A stretch of 52,083 bases of DNA from Streptomyces sp. sk2.1 (GCF_008120935.1 NZ_RDBO01000065.1:47544-99626); one strand, 5' to 3'. Counted from the stretch's first letter, positions 16,502-25,557 are shown. The notes: generated by a model from the letters alone, not told the origin. A program made the numbers and translations.

Positions 16502-16522
16502 GCCGACGGCGGAGCCGTCGGC
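16502..16522 (-). promoter_or_regulatory. Hairpin upstream of uppP
   Basis: GCCGACGGC (16502-16510) and GCCGTCGGC (16514-16522) form a 9-bp stem with a 3-nt loop, 36 nt before the preferred uppP start. It could be a leader hairpin, or the tail of another transcript. Confidence 0.4.
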
Positions 16523-16692
16523 GACGTGCGTATGTCGGTCAATGGAGAACGGGGCCGCGCAGGATCCGCGGCCCTTCGGTCGGTCGCGGGCAGGGTATCT
16601 CCCCCGGGTGAACAGCGCCGCCCGTGCCCCGGGCCGTCGGCCGTCCCGCCACGGGGACCGGGACCGGCGCCGGTGCGGGACGGAGAGGAAGG

Positions 16693-17406
16693 TCACTCGG
16701 AGGCCAGCCGGTGGCGCTTGCGCCAGGCGACGAAGGCCGCGCCGATCCCCGTCAGCACGATGAAGCCCATGGCGGCCAGGAACGCGGGCGAGGTCGGCGA
16801 CGTCGCCTCGCTGCCCGCCACCACGTACGCCGCGGTGTTCGGGATCGAACCGAGCCCGGTGGCGACCAGGAACGGCGGATACCCCATGCGCGACACCGCC
16901 GCGCAGTAGTTGGCCGCCGCGAACGGCACGCCCGGGAACAGCCGCAGCGCCAGCATCGAACGGAATCCGTGCCGGCTCAGCTGGCCGTCCGCCGCCCTGA
17001 GCCACCGCCCGCGCAGCAGCGTGCGCAGCGCGTCCTGCCCGAGCACCCTGCCCAGCCCGAACGAGATGCCCGCGCCCAGCACCGTCCCCGCCAGCGCGGC
17101 GGCCAGTCCCGACTGCGTGCCGAAGAGCGCGCCCGCGGCGAGGTTGAGCAGGGGGCGCGGTACGAAGGCGACGGTGCACACGCCGTACGCGACCCCGAAC
17201 AGGAGGACCGCGACGACGCCGCCGTCGAGCCGGGCGGGCCAGCCGGTGGCGAGCAGCCGCTGGGGTTCGAGGAGCAGCATCGCGACCGTCGCGGCCAGCA
17301 GCACCACCACGAGCAGCGAGAACCGGGACCAGGGCGAGAGCAGCACCCTGGTGCAGCGCACGGCGAGGCCGGTGGCGGGCCGGGCGGCGGGGGCGGGGTC
17401 GAACAT
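16693..17406 (-). CDS. TVP38/TMEM64-family (DedA-like) membrane protein
   Basis: 237 residues with several membrane segments. The core pattern FVPRPLLNLAAGALFGTQSG, then GTVLGAGISFGLGRVLGQ and LRLFPGVPFAAANYCAAVSRM, is the SNARE-associated/TVP38 signature; these proteins act in lipid scrambling or carrier recycling. The ATG at 17406 is used; TACTCT lies 6 nt before it, so it is probably leaderless. The segment 17003-17078 is exactly repeated in inverted orientation at 17601-17676, just upstream of this gene. A neighbouring uppP also serves lipid-carrier metabolism, though it lies in the same orientation with a 226-bp gap. Confidence 0.85.
   Translation of the reverse strand: MFDPAPAARPATGLAVRCTRVLLSPWSRFSLLVVVLLAATVAMLLLEPQRLLATGWPARLDGGVVAVLLFGVAYGVCTVAFVPRPLLNLAAGALFGTQSGLAAALAGTVLGAGISFGLGRVLGQDALRTLLRGRWLRAADGQLSRHGFRSMLALRLFPGVPFAAANYCAAVSRMGYPPFLVATGLGSIPNTAAYVVAGSEATSPTSPAFLAAMGFIVLTGIGAAFVAWRKRHRLASE
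17003..17078 (-). repeat. 76-bp inverted duplication, copy inside the TVP38-like gene
   Basis: Position-by-position reading shows that the reverse complement of 17003-17078 is identical to 17601-17676. This copy encodes GAGISFGLGRVLGQDALRTL and adjoining residues of the intact gene, so it is the likely donor. Confidence 0.9.
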
Positions 17407-17449
17407 GCCGGGAGAGTAGCCGACAGCGGTGAACGAACGCCGCACCATG

Positions 17450-17483
17450 CGCGGCACGGAGGCGGCCGCGCACACGCCGTACG
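17450..17483 (-). pseudogene. Degenerate TVP38-like gene fragment
   Basis: About 34 bp aligns without gaps to 17155-17188 of the intact gene in the same orientation, with roughly seven mismatches, and both read as a similar peptide on the minus strand. It is short, so chance or shared composition is not fully excluded. Confidence 0.35.
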
Positions 17484-17600
17484 ACGGGCCGCCCGCACCG
17501 CACGGCCGCGCGCCTCCTGTCCCTCGCTCGCGCCGCGCCGGACCGTCTGTCGGACCGCCGCGCCGGGTCGTCCGCCGTACCGGCTGCCGGGCCGTGGCGG

Positions 17601-17676
17601 TGGGCGCGGGCATCTCGTTCGGGCTGGGCAGGGTGCTCGGGCAGGACGCGCTGCGCACGCTGCTGCGCGGGCGGTG
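17601..17676 (+). repeat. 76-bp inverted duplication, copy outside the gene
   Basis: Identical to the reverse complement of 17003-17078 over 76 bp, with abrupt loss of identity at both ends. On the plus strand it reads GAGISFGLGRVLGQDALRTL with no gene context around it. Confidence 0.9.
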
Positions 17677-17905
17677 CCGACGGGGGCGTGTCCAACTCCC
17701 GTACCGGCCCGGGGGAGTCCGCCGGAAAACCATTCGACGGGGAGGTACGGGTCGGACATCATCGGAGCCATGTTCCGGTACGCCTTCCCCGCAGCGCCGT
17801 CCGCAGTCGCGGACGCGCCGAAGGCTGCCGTGAGCCCCGCGACCGCAGCAGTCGTCACGGCGGCGTGCACCGCCGCCGCAGCGCCCCTCGGCGGCGCCCG
17901 AAGCT

Positions 17906-17948
17906 GACCCTCCCCCGACAGTCCGGCGGACCCCGCAAGGGGAGGGTC
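17906..17948 (+). promoter_or_regulatory. Hairpin in the tuf3 leader
   Basis: GACCCTCCCC (17906-17915) and GGGGAGGGTC (17939-17948) form a 10-bp perfect stem with a 23-nt loop, ending 49 nt before the tuf3 start. It could be an attenuator or simply a terminator protecting tuf3 from upstream transcription. tuf3 of S. coelicolor is reported to be under stringent control; nothing here proves a link. Confidence 0.45.
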
Positions 17949-17997
17949 GGCCGGGCCCCGGGGTCCTCACACAGCTTCGAATCCCAAGGAATGAACC

Positions 17998-19167
<1,170 letters not shown>

Positions 19168-19172
19168 GGCCC

Positions 19173-19209
19173 GGGGCCCGCCTCCCGTACCCCACGGGAG
19201 GCGGGCCCC
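19173..19209 (+). terminator. Strong terminator after tuf3
   Basis: The arms 19173-19188 and 19194-19209 are exactly complementary (16 bp) with a 5-nt loop, 5 bp after the tuf3 stop. The right end is close to the promoter of the patatin gene. Confidence 0.88.
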
Positions 19210-19232
19210 GCACCGTGCGCGAGACTGACGGC

Positions 19233-20078
19233 ATGACAGAAACAGCACTGGTGCTCGGTTCCGGCGGTGTCACCGGCGGGGCCTGGGAGATCGGGATCCT
19301 GCGCGGACTCGCGGAAGCGGGCGCGGACCTCTCCGCTGTCGATCTGATCATCGGCAGCTCGGCCGGAGCCTCGGTCGGCGCGCAGCTGGCCTCCGGACTG
19401 CTCGGCCTCCCCGAACTGTACGAACTCCAGCTCGCCGACCCGCGGGACATGAGGGGCGGCCGGCTCGGCGCGCTCACCCTGCTGCGCTACGCGGGGGCCG
19501 TGCTGCTCTCCCGCACCCCCGAGGAGTACGGCCGGAGGCTGGGCCGGCTGGCGCGGGGCGCCCGGCTCGACATCGACGCGGAGGAGCGGCGCGCGGCGAT
19601 CGGGAGCCGCCTTCCCTCGCCGGAGTGGCCCGACCGCCCCCTGCGCGTCACCGCCGTCGACGCCCTCACCGGCGAACTCCACACGTTCGGCAAGGAGGAC
19701 GGCGTCCCCCTCGTGGACGCCGTCACCGCGAGCTCGGCGGTCCCCGGGGTGTGGCCCGTCGCCCGGGCCGGGGGCCGGGACTGGATCGACGGCGGGGTGT
19801 ACTCCACGGCCAACGCCCACCTCGCCGCCGGTCACCGGCGCGTCGTCGTCATCGCCCCGTCGGCGAGCGGCAGCAAGGCCATCGCCGCACCGGCCGCACA
19901 GGCGGCCGGGCTCGTCGCGAACGGCGCCCGCGTCGAGGTCATCACCCCCGACGCGGCGTCGAAGGGGGCGTTCGGCCGCAACCCCCTCGACCCTGGCCAC
20001 CGGGCCGCGGCGGCCCGGGCGGGTCTGGCCCAGGCGGCCGCGCACGCCGAGGCCGTCGCCGCGGTCCTCGGCAGCTGA
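19233..20078 (+). CDS. Patatin-like phospholipase family protein
   Basis: 281 residues. The oxyanion loop GSGGVTGGAW is near the N-terminus, the nucleophile motif is GSSAG (Ser of GxSxG near residue 45) and the catalytic Asp lies in DGGVYS near residue 190, together the Ser-Asp dyad of patatin lipases. There is no signal peptide, so it acts on intracellular or membrane lipids. The ATG at 19233 is preferred: GAGACT ends 6 nt before it, fitting a leaderless transcript starting right after the tuf3 terminator. Substrate not known. Confidence 0.88.
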   Translation: MTETALVLGSGGVTGGAWEIGILRGLAEAGADLSAVDLIIGSSAGASVGAQLASGLLGLPELYELQLADPRDMRGGRLGALTLLRYAGAVLLSRTPEEYGRRLGRLARGARLDIDAEERRAAIGSRLPSPEWPDRPLRVTAVDALTGELHTFGKEDGVPLVDAVTASSAVPGVWPVARAGGRDWIDGGVYSTANAHLAAGHRRVVVIAPSASGSKAIAAPAAQAAGLVANGARVEVITPDAASKGAFGRNPLDPGHRAAAARAGLAQAAAHAEAVAAVLGS

Positions 20079-20100
20079 TCCGGCACCCCACAATGGAGGG

Positions 20101-20946
20101 GTGAACGAGTCGATACCCGTCATCCGGGACGTGGACCAGGGCACCGCCAGACTCCTCCCCGACGTGGACCGGGACAGGGCCTGGCTGCTCACCGTCGACG
20201 GCGCGCCCCAGTCGTACGTGGACCTCGACGCTCCGGACCATCTGGAGTTCGAGTACGTGCGACGGCTCGCCCATGTCGTCGACCGCGCCGGACCACCGGG
20301 CGCGCCGCTGGACGTCCTCCACCTCGGCGGCGGCGCGCTCACCCTGCCCCGCTACGTCGCCGGGGCCAGGCCGGGCTCCCGCCAGGACGTCGCCGAGGCC
20401 GACCTCGGGCTGCTCGAACTGGTCGCCGAACGGCTCCCGCTGCCCGAGGACAGCGGGATCACCGTGCACGGCACGGACGCCCGCGGCCTGCTGGAACGGA
20501 CCGCGGAAGGCTCCCTGGACGTGCTGATCGGGGACGTCTTCGGCGGCTCGCGGGTGCCCGCCCACCTCACCTCCGTCGAGTACGCGCGAGCCGCCCGCAG
20601 GGCGCTGCGCGACGGCGGGATCTACGCCGCCAACCTCGCGGACGGGGCGCCCTTCGACTTCCTCCGCTCCCAACTGGCCACCTTCGCGGCGGTCTTCGAG
20701 GAACTCGCGCTGATCGCCGAACCGGCGGTGCTGCGCGGCAGGCGCTTCGGCAACGCCGTCCTCGTCGCGTCCCGGCACCCCGTCGACATCGCGGCCCTGA
20801 CCCGCAGCTGCGCCGCCGACGCCTTCCCCGCCAGGGTCGAGCACGGCCCCGCGCTGGACCGGTTCATCGGGGCCGCCCGGCCGGTCGGGGACGGCGAGGC
20901 GGTCGCCTCACCCGAGCCGCCCGACGGGGCCTTCGGCATCGGCTGA
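20101..20946 (+). CDS. Spermidine-synthase-like (fused methyltransferase-fold) protein
   Basis: 281 residues with a polyamine-synthase fold: the glycine-rich loop LHLGGGALTLPRY, an acidic EADLGLLEL strand end and the active-site-like GDVFGG. The N-terminal half lacks a membrane domain, so it is the soluble type. Polyamine formation is not proven; many actinobacterial members are unassigned, and no partner decarboxylase is nearby. GTG at 20101 has CACAAT 6 nt upstream, so it is probably leaderless. The last 39 bp overlap the convergent MFS gene. Confidence 0.78.
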   Translation: MNESIPVIRDVDQGTARLLPDVDRDRAWLLTVDGAPQSYVDLDAPDHLEFEYVRRLAHVVDRAGPPGAPLDVLHLGGGALTLPRYVAGARPGSRQDVAEADLGLLELVAERLPLPEDSGITVHGTDARGLLERTAEGSLDVLIGDVFGGSRVPAHLTSVEYARAARRALRDGGIYAANLADGAPFDFLRSQLATFAAVFEELALIAEPAVLRGRRFGNAVLVASRHPVDIAALTRSCAADAFPARVEHGPALDRFIGAARPVGDGEAVASPEPPDGAFGIG

Positions 20947-22254
20947 GGCCGGGGCCGGGGTCCCGGCCGGGCCCGGGGCCGTGCCGGGAACCGGGCCCGG
21001 GGCCTTGGCCGCCACCTCGGCGGGGTCGGGTTTCCGGGTCAGGTTGCGCACCTCGGGGACGAACAGCACGGCACCGGTGACCAGCACGATCAGCCCCGCA
21101 CAGCCCCACAGGGCCTGGCTGCGCCCCACCAGTGACTCCACCGGGCCCGCGAGCGCCGTCGCCAACGGCATCATCGCCACCGAGCCGAACCAGTCGTACG
21201 CCGAGACGCGCGACAGCTTCTCCTCGGGGATCTCCTGATGCATGGCCGTCATCCAGGCGACCCCGAACACCTCGATGGCGACGCCGCTGACGAACATCAC
21301 CAGACAGAGCCAGACCACCGGCAGCGGCACCGCGAGGCCCGCCGACGGCAGGGCCAGCGGGAAGACGCAGAGCGTCCCGACCAACAGCATCCGCTGCGGT
21401 TTCCAGCGCGTCATCAGGAGCGCCCCGCCCAGCGTGCCGACCCCGAACGCGGCGAGCGCGAAGCCCCACGGGCGGGCGCCGCCGAGCTCGTCCCGGGCGA
21501 CCAGCGGCCCGTACACCGATTCGGCGGCACCCACCGCGGCGACCACCACCGAGAACTGCGCCACGATGCTCCACAGCCAGGGGCGGCCGGTGAACTCCTG
21601 CCAGCCGTCCCGCAGGTCGGCGAGCAGCCCGCCGCCCGGCGCGCGCGAGGGAATATGGCTGACGTCCAGGAACGCGCGCAGCACGCCCGCCACGGCGAAG
21701 GCCGCGGCGTCGACGGCCAGCACCCAGCCCGGGTCCATCGCCGCGATCATGGCGCCGCCGAGCGCCGCCCCGCCGATCGTCGCACCCTGCGTGGCCATCC
21801 GGAACAGCGCGAAGGCGCGGCTCGCCTGCTCGCGGCTGACGGTGGACAGCAGCATGCCCTCGGCCGCCGGATTGAAGAACGCCTGCCCGGTCCCGCACAG
21901 CGCGGTGAGCAGCATCATCTGCCACAGCTTCGGGTCGCCGGCCAGCACCAGCCAGGCGAAGACCGCCTGCGAGAGACAGTTGAGGGTGTTCGAAGCGACC
22001 ATCACCCGGTGCCTCGGCAGCCGGTCCGCGATCGCCCCTCCGACCAGCAGGAAGAGCACCAGCGGCACGCCCCTGGCCGCGGCCACCAGGCCGACGTCGC
22101 CCCCGTCGCCTCCCGCCTGCAGCACGGCGAACGCCGCCGCGATCAGCGCGCCATGGGTACCCAGGCCCGTGATGACCGCGGCGGCGGTCAGAAGACGGTA
22201 GTTGCGGGCGGAACGGCTCGATGGAGCGGCGGAGGCGGAGGAGGCGGCGGTCAC
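20908..22254 (-). CDS. MFS transporter (MFS_3 / EntS-like exporter)
   Basis: 448 residues with about 12 membrane helices. The loop between helices 2 and 3 reads GGAIADRLPRHRVMVASN, a variant of the MFS signature. Members of this subgroup export siderophores or drugs; the substrate here is unknown. The GTG at 22254 is chosen over an in-frame start at 22290 because GATAGT lies exactly 6 nt before it, with TTGGCA 18 bp further upstream. A Pro/Ala/Gly-rich tail of about 40 residues follows the last helix. Its 3' end overlaps the convergent gene by 39 bp. Confidence 0.88.
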   Translation of the reverse strand: MTAASSASAAPSSRSARNYRLLTAAAVITGLGTHGALIAAAFAVLQAGGDGGDVGLVAAARGVPLVLFLLVGGAIADRLPRHRVMVASNTLNCLSQAVFAWLVLAGDPKLWQMMLLTALCGTGQAFFNPAAEGMLLSTVSREQASRAFALFRMATQGATIGGAALGGAMIAAMDPGWVLAVDAAAFAVAGVLRAFLDVSHIPSRAPGGGLLADLRDGWQEFTGRPWLWSIVAQFSVVVAAVGAAESVYGPLVARDELGGARPWGFALAAFGVGTLGGALLMTRWKPQRMLLVGTLCVFPLALPSAGLAVPLPVVWLCLVMFVSGVAIEVFGVAWMTAMHQEIPEEKLSRVSAYDWFGSVAMMPLATALAGPVESLVGRSQALWGCAGLIVLVTGAVLFVPEVRNLTRKPDPAEVAAKAPGPVPGTAPGPAGTPAPASADAEGPVGRLG

Positions 22255-22260
22255 CCAGGG

Positions 22261-22290
22261 ACTATCGCCGCTCCGCCCCCGCCGTGCCAA
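22261..22290 (-). promoter_or_regulatory. Promoter of the MFS gene (leaderless)
   Basis: On the minus strand TTGGCA (22290-22285), an 18-bp spacer and GATAGT (22266-22261) precede the GTG start by 6 nt. Confidence 0.6.
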
Positions 22291-22316
22291 CTGGTTTCCC
22301 GGGGAGGACCGGAGGG

Positions 22317-23381
22317 TCAGGACTCCGGTGCGACCTCCACCAGCCGCACGGTGCTGAGGATCTTCTGGATCGTCTCGTCCGGGAGCTCGTCCTTGACGGA
22401 GTCGGCCCCGTAGAGGACCCAGGACGCGAATTCACCCTTCTTGTTCTTGAAGGTGAAGGCGATGGCCTTGCCGTCGCTGTCGCACTTCTCCTTCTTCGTG
22501 ACGTTCGGAGCGGTGGCCGTGACGACCTGGCCGGTGAGGCCCGACTTGGTGGTGTACTGCTTGGCCGGGGTGAACTTGATGGTGCTCTGCGGCATGTGCT
22601 GCGCGTAGGCGGCCCACACCCAGGTACCGGCCTCGCTGTGTGCGTTCTTGGCGGCGTCGGTGGCACCCTGGGCGCCCCTGGTACCGGCGCTCGCGAGGCT
22701 CATGCTCTCTTCGACGCCGTCCTTGTCGGTGTCGTCCACGCACCACTTCTTCTGGTAGAACGTCGGCGCGGAGAAAAGGATGAGGGGCGAGCCGTCACCT
22801 TTCTTCTCGTCCTCGAAGTATGAGCCTGCGCCGGGCTTCCCGACCTCCCAGTCGCCGGGCACGTCGAACCGGGTGCCCCACTTGGGGTTGGTGACGACCT
22901 TCCAGCCGGGGATGAGGGGCTTGGCGTCCTCGTCCTCGCCGCGCGGGTTCGTCTCGGGGGAGGCGGACCCGGACGGCTTGGCCGGTGCCGAGGACTTGCC
23001 GCCGCCGGCGATGTCGTCGTTCTTGTCGTCGTCCTTGTTGAGCACGACGACACCGGTCACCACGGCGGCCACGACGACCGCGGTGGCCGCGACGATCGCG
23101 ATCGCGGTGGTCTTCTTCCGGCCGTTGTCGCCGGGCTGCGGGGCGCCGGGCGGGCCGGGCACCGAGTACTGCGGCACGGTCGGCTGCTGGTACGGGTTCG
23201 GCTGCTGGTAGCCGGGCTGCTGGTACCCCGGCTGGCCCTGCTGCTGACCGGGCTGGCCCTGCTGCTGGTATCCCGGCTGCTGATAGGGATTCGGCTGCTG
23301 GTACCCCGGCTGCTGGTACGGGTTCTGATTCTGGTCCTGCGGGTTTTGCTCGCCCCCGGGCGGCTGCTGTCCTGGCCACAT
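22317..23381 (-). CDS. QYP-rich membrane-anchored protein, unknown extracellular domain
   Basis: 354 residues. The first 75 or so are a low-complexity Gln/Pro/Tyr/Gly repeat (NPYQQPGYQQP units), likely disordered and cytosolic. A single hydrophobic segment follows (about residues 90-112, AIAIVAATAVVVAAVVTGVV), so topology is probably type II. The outer part begins with a Ser/Pro/Asp-rich spacer and a domain of about 200 residues with two cysteines. This architecture is common in streptomycete cell-envelope proteins; no function is assigned. TATCGT lies just before the ATG (8 nt), so the leader is one or two bases at most. Confidence 0.8.
   Translation of the reverse strand: MWPGQQPPGGEQNPQDQNQNPYQQPGYQQPNPYQQPGYQQQGQPGQQQGQPGYQQPGYQQPNPYQQPTVPQYSVPGPPGAPQPGDNGRKKTTAIAIVAATAVVVAAVVTGVVVLNKDDDKNDDIAGGGKSSAPAKPSGSASPETNPRGEDEDAKPLIPGWKVVTNPKWGTRFDVPGDWEVGKPGAGSYFEDEKKGDGSPLILFSAPTFYQKKWCVDDTDKDGVEESMSLASAGTRGAQGATDAAKNAHSEAGTWVWAAYAQHMPQSTIKFTPAKQYTTKSGLTGQVVTATAPNVTKKEKCDSDGKAIAFTFKNKKGEFASWVLYGADSVKDELPDETIQKILSTVRLVEVAPES
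23185..23345. repeat. Low-complexity region encoding QQPGYQQPNPY repeats
   Basis: Imperfect repeats of a GGCTGCTGGTA-type unit on the plus strand encode Gln/Pro/Tyr repeats at the N-terminus of the minus-strand protein. Such tracts can change length by slippage. Confidence 0.7.
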
Positions 23382-23475
23382 GGCGAGTAACGATAGAGGG
23401 GCGGTGGCCGGTCTGCTAAGCCCGCCCCCGTGTGCGGATGGTGAAGGACGCGGTCCGGTGGGGCGGGGCCCGGGG

Positions 23476-23504
23476 TGGCCAAAGATTCTACTCGCAAGTA
23501 ACAT
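23476..23504 (+). promoter_or_regulatory. Leaderless promoter of the thioesterase-like gene
   Basis: TGGCCA (23476-23481), a 17-bp spacer and TAACAT (23499-23504), followed by 6 nt and ATG 23511. Confidence 0.6.
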
Positions 23505-23510
23505 CCGGCC

Positions 23511-23963
23511 ATGAGCGCTGAACAGATGTCCGTCGGCGAGATGCTCGTCGCGACGGTTCCGATGGCCCGGACCCTCAATCTCGAATTCCTGGAGACGACC
23601 GCGGAGCGTGCGGTCGTCCGGCTTCCGGATCAGGCCGACTACCACAACCACATCGGCGGACCGCACGCCGGGGCGATGTTCACGCTGGCGGAGTCGGCGA
23701 GCGGCGCGATCGTCATAGCGGCCTTCGGCGACCAGCTGTCGCGCGCCGTGCCGCTCGCGGTGAAGGCGGAGATCGGCTACAAGAAGCTGGCCAAGGGCGT
23801 CGTCACCGCGACGGCGACCCTCGGCCGCCCGGTGGCCGAGGTCGTCGCCGAACTCGACGGGGGCAAGCGCCCGGAGTTCCCCGTGGTCATCGAGATCCGG
23901 CGCGAGGACGGTGCCGTGACCGGCGAGATGACGGTCGTCTGGACGCTGCGGCCCAACGCCTGA
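23511..23963 (+). CDS. Hotdog-fold thioesterase-like protein (DUF4442 type)
   Basis: 150 residues of a hotdog-fold protein. The segment HNHIGGPHAGAMFTLAESASG carries the acid-base-type loop and central helix typical of acyl-CoA thioesterases and the YiiD/DUF4442 subgroup. The substrate is unknown. It has a leaderless promoter (23476-23504). A 10-bp hairpin (23984-24021) separates it from the DedA gene. Confidence 0.82.
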   Translation: MSAEQMSVGEMLVATVPMARTLNLEFLETTAERAVVRLPDQADYHNHIGGPHAGAMFTLAESASGAIVIAAFGDQLSRAVPLAVKAEIGYKKLAKGVVTATATLGRPVAEVVAELDGGKRPEFPVVIEIRREDGAVTGEMTVVWTLRPNA

Positions 23964-23983
23964 TCCCGGCCGGTTCCGCACGG

Positions 23984-24021
23984 GGCCGCCACACCTCCCG
24001 GAAGGGGGCGCGTGGCGGCCC
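23984..24021 (+). terminator. Hairpin after the thioesterase-like gene
   Basis: GGGCCGCCAC (23984-23993) and GTGGCGGCCC (24012-24021) form a 10-bp stem with an 18-nt loop. Confidence 0.6.
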
Positions 24022-24121
24022 TTCGCGCTGTCCGGACGAAGGCCGCTACGGGTAGGCTTCCCGCCGCGCGTCGAGGAGTTGCCCGGCGGGCAACGGGACA
24101 TCCGTACGGAAGGAACCGGCG

Positions 24122-24781
24122 TTGCACATCCAGGAATGGCTGGAGACCGTACCCGCGATCAGCGTGTACGCCCTGGTGGGCGTCGTCATCGGGCTGGAGA
24201 GCCTCGGGATTCCGCTGCCTGGCGAGATCATCCTGGTCAGCGCGGCGCTGCTGGCCGCCGGACACGACGGGATCAACCCCTGGATCCTCGGCGCCTGCGC
24301 CTCGGCCGGCGCGATCATCGGCGACTCCATCGGCTACGCCATCGGCCGCAAGGGCGGACGGCCGCTGCTGGCCCGGCTCGGCGGGAAGTTCCCCAAGCAC
24401 TTCGGCGAGAGCCAGATCGCGCTGGCGGAGCGGTCGTTCCACAAGTGGGGGATGTGGGCGGTCTTCTTCGGCCGCTTCGTCGCGCTGCTGCGGATCTTCG
24501 CGGGCCCCCTGGCGGGCGTGCTCCACATGCCGTACTGGAAGTTCCTGATCGCCAACGTCTTCGGCGGCATCGTCTGGGCCGGTGGCACCACTGCCGTCAT
24601 CTACTCGGTGGGGATCGTCGCCGAGGCGTGGCTCAAGCGGTTCTCCTACCTCGGCCTCGTGGCCGCGGTGCTGATCGGCGTGACCTCGATGCTGATCCTG
24701 AAGAGCCGGGCCAGGAAGATGGCGGCGCGGACCTCGTCCGCTCCCCTGCCCGACGCGGGGATCGTTCCGGCCGCGGACTGA
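24122..24781 (+). CDS. DedA-family membrane protein
   Basis: 219 residues, TTG start with GGAAGGA upstream. It shows the DedA pattern: ESLGIPLPGEIILVSAALLA near the N-terminus, then GRKGGRPLL and FFGRFVALLRIFAGPLAGV. DedA proteins flip undecaprenyl phosphate or related phospholipids. UppP (15594) and the TVP38-like protein (16693) in the same window also belong to lipid-carrier or lipid-scrambling families, although they are separate transcription units. Confidence 0.9.
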   Translation: MHIQEWLETVPAISVYALVGVVIGLESLGIPLPGEIILVSAALLAAGHDGINPWILGACASAGAIIGDSIGYAIGRKGGRPLLARLGGKFPKHFGESQIALAERSFHKWGMWAVFFGRFVALLRIFAGPLAGVLHMPYWKFLIANVFGGIVWAGGTTAVIYSVGIVAEAWLKRFSYLGLVAAVLIGVTSMLILKSRARKMAARTSSAPLPDAGIVPAAD

Positions 24782-24845
24782 CCGGGACCGCACGGGTCGG
24801 GGGCGCGGCCCGCGGGACCGGCGCCCGGTGCCGTCCCTTCCGCGC

Positions 24846-25376
24846 TCAGTCCTCGTGCGCCCGGCGGTGGGCCCTGGCCAGCTCCACGTAGCCCGCCGCG
24901 TTGAACTTGATGCCCTCGAGCTCCTCCCCGGTCAGCTCCCGCTTGACCTTGGCGGGGACGCCCGCGACGAGCGAGCCCGGGGGCACCCGCATCCCCTGCG
25001 GGACCAGCGCCTGCGCCGCGATCAGCGAACCGGCCCCGATGTGGGCGCCGTTGAGGACGGTGGCGCCCATGCCGACCAGGACGTCGTCCTCGACGGTGCA
25101 GCCGTGCAGTACGGCGTTGTGCCCGACCGAGACGCGCTCGCCGACCGTGACCGGGAACCCCGGGTCGACGTGGACGCTGCAGTTGTCCTGGATGTTGCTG
25201 TCGGCGCCGATGACGATGGGGCCGCAGTCGGCCCGCAGCACGGCCTGGTACCAGACGCTGGAGCCCGCGGCCATCGTGACCTCGCCGATGACGACCGACG
25301 TCGGCGCCGTGAAGGCGTCCGCGTCGATGTCCGGCTCCTTGCCGCCCATTCCCGTGACCAACGCCCGCTCTGCCAT
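24846..25376 (-). CDS. Gamma-carbonic anhydrase-like hexapeptide-repeat protein
   Basis: 176 residues of left-handed beta-helix hexapeptide repeats. The three metal-ligand histidines of the Cam/CaiE-YrdA family are present as His69 (SVHVDPG), His86 and His91 (VGHNAVLHGC). Most YrdA-type members have weak or no carbonic anhydrase activity, so the activity is not certain. ATG at 25376 follows GGAGGAAC. It is divergent from another hexapeptide protein, and two abutting palindromes (25425-25452) lie between them. Confidence 0.9.
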   Translation of the reverse strand: MAERALVTGMGGKEPDIDADAFTAPTSVVIGEVTMAAGSSVWYQAVLRADCGPIVIGADSNIQDNCSVHVDPGFPVTVGERVSVGHNAVLHGCTVEDDVLVGMGATVLNGAHIGAGSLIAAQALVPQGMRVPPGSLVAGVPAKVKRELTGEELEGIKFNAAGYVELARAHRRAHED

Positions 25377-25424
25377 CGCCCGTTCCTCCGTGCTCAGGTG
25401 CCGTGCGGCCGGGCCCGTCCGGTC

Positions 25425-25452
25425 CGGTCGGCCGACCGCGGTCGTTCGACCG
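25425..25452. promoter_or_regulatory. Two abutting 14-bp palindromes CGGTCG-NN-CGACCG
   Basis: Positions 25425-25438 and 25439-25452 each read CGGTCG-NN-CGACCG (centres GC and TT) with no gap, 14 bp apart centre to centre. A single half-site CGGTCG follows near 25478. The block lies 50-75 bp upstream of the gamma-carbonic-anhydrase gene. Two dimers of one regulator are likely. Confidence 0.65.
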
Positions 25453-25557
25453 CTCCGGAGGAACGGTATGCGACGGCCGGTCGTCCGCCGCCCGGTGGGG
25501 CGAACATCACAGGTCGTCGCGGCGATCGGGTCCGGCGGGGACGACTACCGTGTGCGG

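Larger units (their letters stand above)
17407..17997. other. 590-bp interval with gene remnants, upstream of tuf3
   Basis: I see no confident gene here. It contains a degenerate minus-strand fragment similar to the TVP38 gene (17450-17483 against 17155-17188; readable as YGVCAAASVPR versus YGVCTVAFVPR), the exact inverted 76-bp copy (17601-17676), a possible 45-codon plus-strand reading frame from ATG 17769 to 17907 (Ala-rich, unsupported), and a hairpin (17906-17948) in the tuf3 leader. The interval looks like a decayed rearrangement site. Confidence 0.6.

Noticed and set aside
17429..17833. Plus-strand protein containing a TVP38-like peptide
   Set aside because: The similarity comes only from the inverted 76-bp duplication; flanking residues are Arg/Pro-rich and unlike a protein.
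17769..17907. 45-codon Ala-rich frame before tuf3
   Set aside because: No ribosome-binding site, low complexity and a hairpin beginning at its stop codon; too weak to call a gene.
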